In this document: positions 59,202 to 64,000 of the stretch, piece after piece
Numbering within the stretch: position 1 is the stretch's first letter
How the letters are laid out: each line of letters starts with the position of its first letter
Origin: Aeromicrobium sp. Root236
Lineage (GTDB): Bacteria > Actinomycetota > Actinomycetes > Propionibacteriales > Nocardioidaceae
Direction of reading: 5' to 3'
Assembly (NCBI RefSeq): GCF_001428805.1
Contig: NZ_LMIS01000001.1
Span: forward strand, 1,350,975 to 1,414,974
Length of the DNA stretch: 64,000 nucleotides
Notes under the pieces: generated by a model
The model's database searches: none
Told to the model about the DNA's origin: nothing
Seen by the model: the letters and a program-made list of their open reading frames with translations, nothing else
Position numbers and translations under genes: made by a program

Positions 59202-60002
59202 ATGACCGACCCCAGCGCACCACCTGTCACCTACGAGGTGGCCGACGGCGTGGGCACGGTGACGCTCAACCGGCCCGAAGGGATGAACAGCCTGACACTC
59301 GCCACCAAGGTCGCGCTCCGCGATTCGCTGCACGCCGCGGCAGCCGACAGCGACGTGCGCTGCGTCGTCCTGACCGGCACGGGACGGGCGTTCTGCGTCG
59401 GCCAGGACCTCAAGGAGCACGTCGCCGACCTGCAGGATGCCAACGCCTCGCTGGGCACCACGGTCGCCGAGCACTACAACCCCACGGTCACCGCGATCGC
59501 GACGATGCCCAAGCCGGTCATCGCCGCCGTCAACGGCGTCGCCGCCGGCGCCGGCGCGTCACTGGCGTTCGCCGCGGACTTCCGGCTCGTACGTCGTTCA
59601 GCCGGCTTCAACCTGGCGTTCGCCGGCATCGCGCTCTCGTGCGACACCGGATCGTCGTGGACGCTCCCCCGGCTCGTCGGGTTCGGCAAGGCGACCGAGC
59701 TGCTGATGCAGCCGCGGACGATCCCGGCCGACGAGGCGTACGCCCTGGGCCTGGTCACCAAGGTCATCGACGACGAGGAGTTCGACGGCGAGGTGGCTGC
59801 GCTCGCCCGCTCCCTCGCGGACGGACCGACCCTGGCCCTCGGCGCGATCAAGCGCTCGCTGGCGTTCTCGGCGACCCACGACCTGCCGGCGTCACTCGAG
59901 CACGAGGGCCAGAAGATGGCTCTGACCGGAGCGTCGGCGGATCACGTGGCCGCCGTGCAGGCGTTCCTCGCCAAGGAGAAGCCGACCTTCACCGGCCGCT
60001 AG
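59202..60002 (+). CDS. enoyl-CoA hydratase/isomerase family protein (PaaG-like)
   Basis: A 266-residue crotonase-fold protein. The oxyanion segment GTGRAFCVGQDLKEH and the second loop AVNGVAAGAGASLAFAADF are present. The catalytic region SCDTGSSWTLPRLVG has an Asp where PaaG-type isomerases do and lacks the two Glu of classical hydratases. A 1,2-epoxyphenylacetyl-CoA isomerase-like or Delta3-Delta2 isomerase role is therefore more likely than hydration. AGGAGG precedes the ATG. No other paa genes are nearby. Confidence 0.88.
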   Translation: MTDPSAPPVTYEVADGVGTVTLNRPEGMNSLTLATKVALRDSLHAAAADSDVRCVVLTGTGRAFCVGQDLKEHVADLQDANASLGTTVAEHYNPTVTAIATMPKPVIAAVNGVAAGAGASLAFAADFRLVRRSAGFNLAFAGIALSCDTGSSWTLPRLVGFGKATELLMQPRTIPADEAYALGLVTKVIDDEEFDGEVAALARSLADGPTLALGAIKRSLAFSATHDLPASLEHEGQKMALTGASADHVAAVQAFLAKEKPTFTGR

Positions 60003-60592
60003 GCGGAGCGGTCGTGCTGTCGGCGCTCCTGCTCCGACGCTGCTTCCTCCCAGGCCAGGACCTGGGCCCGGGCGTCCAGCTCGGCACTCTCGCTCTCGGC
60101 GAGGGCGTCGAGCGCACGAGCGAGGTCGAGCTTGGCCGACTCGAGGTCGGACTTCGCCGAGGTGGCGTCGGCCTCGAGCGCCTCGACGCGGGCGCGTTCC
60201 TCCGACAGGCGTTCGCGCGCCTTGGCGAGGTCGATCTCGTAGGTCACCAGCGAGTCGCGGAGCTCTGCGAGCTGGGCGTCGCGCAGCCTGAGCCGTGAGC
60301 CCATCTGGTTGGCGAACTCGATGTGCTCACGCGACCGGGACACGGCAGCGCGGCGGTTGTCGTCGACGATGACCGCACGCTCGAGGGCCCATGCGCGACG
60401 GCGGTCGGCGAGCTCGTTGGCGAGCAGTCGGGCCGACAAGGCGCCCGTCACGACGGCATAGACGGTCGCCGCGATGAGCACCGGCACGGTCGACACCACG
60501 ATGCCGGCAGCTGCCACGAGGGCAGCCGAGATCAGCAGCGCGGCAGCGCCGACCGCCCTGCGGGACCGGGGGTTTTTCCGCGATGAGGCCAT
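59999..60592 (-). CDS. membrane-anchored coiled-coil protein
   Basis: A 197-residue protein with a basic N-terminus and two membrane segments (about 14-32 and 35-53). A long cytoplasmic coiled coil (about 85-185) follows, rich in heptads such as LAKARERLSEERARVEALEAD. The position between folP2/tag and the hydratase resembles Rv1209, also a membrane protein of unknown role. TACCAT is six bases before ATG 60592 on the minus strand, so probably leaderless. It overlaps the convergent hydratase gene by 4 bp. Confidence 0.78.
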   Translation of the reverse strand: MASSRKNPRSRRAVGAAALLISAALVAAAGIVVSTVPVLIAATVYAVVTGALSARLLANELADRRRAWALERAVIVDDNRRAAVSRSREHIEFANQMGSRLRLRDAQLAELRDSLVTYEIDLAKARERLSEERARVEALEADATSAKSDLESAKLDLARALDALAESESAELDARAQVLAWEEAASEQERRQHDRSA

Positions 60593-60637
60593 GTCCGGAT
60601 GGTAAGCCGCCAGGCCGTCGAAATCGGGGAGGCACGC

Positions 60638-61204
60638 CTAGGGACGCGTGCGGGCAACACAGTCTGCGAGGTGGTCGTTGACCATGCCCGTGGCCTGCAT
60701 CAGCGCGTAGGCCGTGGTGGGACCGAAGAACCGGAAGCCCTTGCGCTTGAGCGCCTTGGCCATCGCGATCGACTCGAGGGTGGTGGCCGGCACGTCGGCG
60801 TAGGACGTGGGCGCGGGTGCCGGCGGCGGCGCGAACGACCACAGCAGGTCGCTGAACGACTCGTCGAGCTCGACCAGCGTGCGGGCGTTGCTGATGGTGG
60901 CCTCGATCTTGAGCCGGTTGCGCACGATGCCGGCGTCGTCGAGCAGCCGGGCGACATCGGCATCTCCGAACGCGGCGACAGCCTCGGGGTCGAAGCCTGC
61001 GAACGCCGCGCGGAAGTTGTCGCGCTTGCGCAGGATGATCGCCCACGACAGGCCGGACTGGAACGCCTCGAGCGAGAGACGTTCGAACAGCTCGCGGTCG
61101 CCGCGCAGCTCACGGCCCCACTCGTCGTCGTGATAGGCGATCATCGCCGGATCATTGCCCCACGGGCATCGCACGACGAGGTCGGCATCGGTCGTTACGC
61201 TCAC
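60638..61204 (-). CDS. tag: DNA-3-methyladenine glycosylase I (Tag)
   Basis: A 188-residue Tag glycosylase that removes 3-methyladenine from DNA. Family marks are the N-terminal RCPWGNDPAMIAYHDDEWG (zinc Cys, substrate Tyr/Glu), LFERLSLEAFQSGLSW, and the C-terminal FRFFGPTTAYALMQATGMVNDH, with the final zinc ligands in H and C. It is equivalent to Rv1210. The start is GTG 61204; it overlaps the leaderless folP2 promoter on the other strand, so the two genes compete for the same DNA. Confidence 0.92.
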   Translation of the reverse strand: MSVTTDADLVVRCPWGNDPAMIAYHDDEWGRELRGDRELFERLSLEAFQSGLSWAIILRKRDNFRAAFAGFDPEAVAAFGDADVARLLDDAGIVRNRLKIEATISNARTLVELDESFSDLLWSFAPPPAPAPTSYADVPATTLESIAMAKALKRKGFRFFGPTTAYALMQATGMVNDHLADCVARTRP

Positions 61205-61208
61205 GAGT

Positions 61209-62093
61209 GTGACTCTGCCACCCGCCCCCGACACTCTGCGACTGGGCACGAGGACGTTCGGGCCCGGCGAGCACGCACTGATGGCGATCATCAACCGCAC
61301 GCCCGACTCGTTCTACGACAACGGCTCGACGTTCGACCTCGAGCCCGCGCTCGTACGTCTGGGCGAGGCCGTGCGCGACGGCGCCGACCTCGTCGACGTC
61401 GGAGGCGTACGCGCCGGCTATGGGCCCGATGTCGACGCCGAGGAGGAGCTCCGCCGCACGGCCGACTTCGTGGCTGAGGCGCGGTCGCGCTTCCCCGACC
61501 TCGTGATCAGCGTCGACACGTGGCGCAGCGAGGTCGCCGACGAGCTGTGCGGCCTCGGCGCCGACCTGGTCAACGACACCTGGTCGGGCCACGATCCCGA
61601 GCTCGCCGCGGTCGCCGCGCAGCACGGCGCCGGACTGGTGTGCAGCCACACCGGCGGCATCGGCCCCCGCACCGACCCGCACCGCTCGGCGTACGACGAC
61701 GTGGTCGCCGACGTCATCTCGACCGTCACGACCCTGGCCGAGCGTGCGCTCGACGCCGGCGTGCGCCCGGACGGGATCCTGATCGACCCCACGCACGACT
61801 TCGGCAAGAACACCCGGCACAGCCTCGAGCTCACCCGCAGGCTCGACGAGCTCGTCGCGACGGGATGGCCGGTGCTGGTGGCGGTGTCCAACAAGGACTT
61901 CATCGGCGAGACGCTGGACGTCGACAAGGACCACCGCCTGCCCGGCACGCTCGCCGCCACGGCGGTCTCGGCGTGGCTGGGTGCACGGGTGTTCCGCGCC
62001 CACAACGTGGCCGAGACGCGACAGGTCCTCGACGTGGTCGCCTCGATCCGCGGCGACCGCCCGCCGGCAGTCGCCCGGCGGGGCCTCGCCTGA
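61209..62093 (+). CDS. folP2: FolP2-type dihydropteroate synthase paralogue
   Basis: A 294-residue DHPS-fold protein. The marks are MAIINRTPDSFYD, VDVGGVRAGYG, VISVDTWRSE, LVNDTWSG, CSHTGG, DPTHDFGKNT, VSNKDFIGE and RAHNV. Several differ from catalytic FolP (IGGESTRPG, HMRG, RVHDV), matching the FolP2 branch (Rv1207); the M. leprae FolP2 was reported to lack DHPS activity. It is leaderless: TACGCT (61196-61201) lies seven bases before GTG 61209. A folate role is therefore doubtful. Confidence 0.87.
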   Translation: MTLPPAPDTLRLGTRTFGPGEHALMAIINRTPDSFYDNGSTFDLEPALVRLGEAVRDGADLVDVGGVRAGYGPDVDAEEELRRTADFVAEARSRFPDLVISVDTWRSEVADELCGLGADLVNDTWSGHDPELAAVAAQHGAGLVCSHTGGIGPRTDPHRSAYDDVVADVISTVTTLAERALDAGVRPDGILIDPTHDFGKNTRHSLELTRRLDELVATGWPVLVAVSNKDFIGETLDVDKDHRLPGTLAATAVSAWLGARVFRAHNVAETRQVLDVVASIRGDRPPAVARRGLA

Positions 62094-62112
62094 CCCTGCC
62101 GACCGGCGACAC

Positions 62113-62162
62113 GGAACACGTTCCACCAGTTCGAGTCATGGGTGTCACGAACCACGTACGAT
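62113..62162 (+). promoter_or_regulatory. palindrome and -10 box upstream of the exporter operon
   Basis: GGAAC-AC-GTTCC (62113-62124) is a perfect interrupted palindrome of the AACnnGTT type. TACGAT (62157-62162) is the probable -10 box, giving a leader of about 45 nt. No good -35 box is visible, which suggests activator or repressor control near the palindrome. Confidence 0.4.
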
Positions 62163-62213
62163 GCAGGTTCCGGAGGCTGATCGGCCTGCATCGACAGCGA
62201 GGAAACGACAACG

Positions 62214-63248
62214 GTGAGAGTCTTTCGCAAAGTGGTGCTGCCCGTGGCCTGGGTGGCGATCTTCGCCACGATCGCCGTCAGCCTGGCGGTCATGGCCTTC
62301 GGCAACGACGATCCCGAGCCGCCCCGCAGCGGCCTGACGCCGACCGGCAAGATCCCGGTCAGCAACGCCGGGGTGAGCCGCGGCACGATCGAGAACACCC
62401 TCACGCTGCGCGGCACGATCGAGGTCGACGCCCCGGTTACCGCCAAGGCCGACCACGACGGCGTCGTCAACCACTTCTTCCTCCCGGTCGGCGCCAAGGT
62501 CAAGGTCGGCGAGCCGATCTTCCAGATCAAGTCCGAGGAGACCGAGGAACCGACCGGCGACGACGAGGACGAGGCGAAGCCCCAGGTCCACTACTACAAC
62601 GTCCTCGCGACCAAGGCGGGCCGCATCGCCTCGTACGCGAAGGAGCTCGACGACCCGGTTGCCAAGGGCGACGCCGTGGCGACGGTGCGGCTCGACACCT
62701 ATCGCGCGGCCGGCTCGATCAAGCCGGTCGACCAGTACCGCCTGCTCCACATGCCCCGGTCCGCGCGGGTCACGATCACGGGCGGCCCCAAGCCCTTCAA
62801 GTGCGGCGACCTCACGATCGGTGATCCGACGACCGAGACGACGGACAGCGGTGGCGGTGCGACCGACGACGGACAGCCCAACCCCGACGACTTCGCCGGA
62901 CCTGAGGGCGAGGGTGGTGACGGTGGTGGAGGTGCCAGCATCACGTGCCGCGTGCCCGAGGACGTACGCGTCTTCGACGGACTGACCATGTCGATGTCGA
63001 TCAACGCCGGGCGCGCCGAGGACGTCCTGGTCGTGCCGATCACCGCGGTCCGCGGCCTGGTCGGCAGCGGCACGGTCTGGGTCGTCACGAACGGCGAGCC
63101 GACCGCGCGCCGCGTGCGCCTCGGGCTCAGCGACGGGCAGAACGTCGAGATCCGCAAGGGTCTCAAGGAGGGCGAGGAGATCCTCGAGTTCGTCCCGGGC
63201 GCATCACCCGACGAGGTCTCCGCAGACATGGGGCAGGGAGTCGGCTGA
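62214..63248 (+). CDS. HlyD/MacA-like adaptor subunit of an ABC exporter
   Basis: A 344-residue membrane-anchored adaptor. One N-terminal transmembrane segment (about 6-28) is followed by a biotinyl-lipoyl-like domain (VTAKADHDGVVNHFFLPVGAKVKVGEPIF). A Glu/Asp-rich insertion of about ten residues interrupts this domain, and a beta-barrel/MP region follows. A second low-complexity Asp/Gly insertion lies near 203-240. It resembles the MacA family but lacks a long coiled-coil hairpin, as expected for a cell without an outer membrane. GTG 62214 has GAGGAAA upstream. It overlaps the ATPase gene by one base. Confidence 0.85.
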   Translation: MRVFRKVVLPVAWVAIFATIAVSLAVMAFGNDDPEPPRSGLTPTGKIPVSNAGVSRGTIENTLTLRGTIEVDAPVTAKADHDGVVNHFFLPVGAKVKVGEPIFQIKSEETEEPTGDDEDEAKPQVHYYNVLATKAGRIASYAKELDDPVAKGDAVATVRLDTYRAAGSIKPVDQYRLLHMPRSARVTITGGPKPFKCGDLTIGDPTTETTDSGGGATDDGQPNPDDFAGPEGEGGDGGGGASITCRVPEDVRVFDGLTMSMSINAGRAEDVLVVPITAVRGLVGSGTVWVVTNGEPTARRVRLGLSDGQNVEIRKGLKEGEEILEFVPGASPDEVSADMGQGVG

Positions 63249-63946
63249 TGTCCGAGCTGCTGCGACTCACCGACGTCACGCGGACCGTCAAGCTGCCCGA
63301 CGACACCGACCTGCACATCCTCACGGGCGTCGACCTCACGGTCTCGACCGGCGACCACATCGGCATCATCGGGCGCTCCGGCACCGGCAAGTCGACCCTC
63401 CTCAACCTGCTGGGCCTGCTCGACCGTCCGACGACCGGCACGCTCGCGTGGGCCGGACACGACACCCGCACGCTGCGGGCACGCGCCGCCGCACACATCC
63501 GCGGCCGCGACGTCGGGTTCGTGTTCCAGCAGTTCAACCTGCTGCCCGGCCGAACGGCGCTCGAGAACGTCGCAGCGCCGCTGATGTACGCACCCGGCAG
63601 CGTGTTCTGGAAGCGCCGCGAGATCGCCGGGACGATGCTGGAGCGCGTGGGACTGGGCGGGCGGGTCGACTCGATGCCCGAGAGCCTCTCGGGCGGCGAG
63701 CAGCAGCGCGTCGCCATCGCCCGGGCCATCGTCCGAGGCCCCAAGATCGTGTTGGCCGACGAGCCCACGGGAGCGCTCGACCTGGAGACCGGCGCCGAGG
63801 TCATGAGCCTGCTCGACGGCATCACGCACGAGACCGGGGCGGCGCTCATCACGATCACCCACGACGTCGCCGTCGCCGCGATGGCCCGTCAGAGGTTCCG
63901 CCTCGAGGGCGGCCGGCTGCACAGCCTCGTCGACGTGGCGGCATGA
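63248..63946 (+). CDS. ABC transporter ATP-binding protein (LolD/MacB type)
   Basis: A 232-residue ABC ATPase. Walker A GRSGTGKST, the Q-loop VFQQFNLLPGRTALENV, signature LSGGEQQR, Walker B IVLADEPTGALD and the switch His in ITITHD are all intact. The type is that of LolD/FtsE/MacB partners, which couple to permeases with large outer domains. It starts at the stop of the adaptor gene (TGATG) and is followed with a 4-bp overlap by a truncated reading frame, presumably the permease. Confidence 0.92.
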   Translation: MSELLRLTDVTRTVKLPDDTDLHILTGVDLTVSTGDHIGIIGRSGTGKSTLLNLLGLLDRPTTGTLAWAGHDTRTLRARAAAHIRGRDVGFVFQQFNLLPGRTALENVAAPLMYAPGSVFWKRREIAGTMLERVGLGGRVDSMPESLSGGEQQRVAIARAIVRGPKIVLADEPTGALDLETGAEVMSLLDGITHETGAALITITHDVAVAAMARQRFRLEGGRLHSLVDVAA

Positions 63947-64000
63947 CCGAGCGCAGCGAGGGAATCATTCAGGCACTCATGCCGGTGCCGCCGTATCGTG
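63943..64000 (+). CDS. start of a reading frame cut by the window end (probable permease)
   Basis: ATG 63943 overlaps the ATPase stop (ATGA), and the frame stays open for 19 codons to the window edge. From context an MacB/FtsX-type permease is expected, but these residues are not diagnostic. The string ACCGAGCGCAGCGAGG within it also resembles a sequence common at gene ends in high-GC actinobacteria, so this may instead be intergenic. Confidence 0.3.
   Translation, partial: MTERSEGIIQALMPVPPYR

Overview
The window is high-GC actinobacterial chromosome. Two long stretches follow the mycobacterial gene order: 0.06-37.5 kb resembles M. tuberculosis Rv3193c-Rv3214 (UPF0182, PDZ protease, zincin, cyclodehydratase-like protein, ABC1 kinase, uvrD2, mycoredoxin, nudC, adnB/adnA, ATL, moeZ, TetR-DUF3107, DEAD helicase, ParA, histidine phosphatase), and 48.9-62.1 kb resembles Rv1207-Rv1232c (folP2, tag, DUF3117, O-methyltransferase, sigE-rseA, tatB, mrp, DUF1003, MgtE-N/CBS). 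Codon use, the PPA1309 and DUF5679 genes, and many TANNNT-6/7 nt-(A/G)TG leaderless starts point to Propionibacteriales, probably Nocardioidaceae (Aeromicrobium-like). That placement is inference from gene content.

Layout. 0-0.06 kb: 3' end of a tRNA and a hairpin. 0.06-5.05 kb (minus): moaE, PDZ/Lon-like protease, PPA1309, UPF0182. 5.1-13.4 kb: zincin and NUDIX genes, a WLM metallopeptidase, a non-coding stretch with DnaA-box-like motifs and a strong hairpin, a 52-aa zinc ribbon (DUF5679), a cyclodehydratase-like protein, an SDR, an ABC1 kinase and uvrD2. 13.4-23.3 kb: mycoredoxin, nudC, TMEM175-like channel, the adnA-adnB double-strand-break resection machine behind an alkyltransferase-like gene, and moeZ. 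23.4-29.9 kb: TetR-DUF3107, GrpB, a DGPF protein with an ECF42-type sigma factor, a ferritin-like protein, a DEAD-box helicase and an L,D-transpeptidase. 30-37.5 kb: PadR-MFS efflux pair, orphan ParA, a four-gene operon (SDR, hydrolase, sulfite-oxidase-like Mo protein, flavin reductase), a PHP phosphoesterase and a histidine phosphatase. 37.5-48.9 kb: MaoC hydratase and acyl-CoA dehydrogenase (possible ethylmalonyl-CoA pathway pair), small membrane proteins, a SnoaL-like protein, a wax ester synthase/DGAT with a duplicated 3' end, an HSL-type esterase and a large FdhF-type molybdopterin oxidoreductase. 48.9-64 kb: MgtE-N/CBS, ABC-F, Fe-S-related genes, tatB, sigE/anti-sigma, folP2, tag and the start of an adaptor plus ABC exporter operon.

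The genes are mostly housekeeping and accessory metabolism: DNA repair (AdnAB, UvrD2, ATL, Tag), molybdenum cofactor and Mo enzymes (MoaE, MoeZ, sulfite-oxidase-like, FdhF-like), lipid turnover, and envelope stress (SigE/RseA, L,D-transpeptidase). There is no prophage, IS element, CRISPR array or rRNA operon. The most unusual material is non-coding: a family of long intergenic palindromes, two of which share one consensus; a promoter-driven roughly 60-nt hairpin RNA beside a DnaA-box-like cluster; and several palindromic operators placed on promoters. The best candidate for an undescribed function is the DUF5679 zinc ribbon plus orphan cyclodehydratase-like gene behind that RNA.
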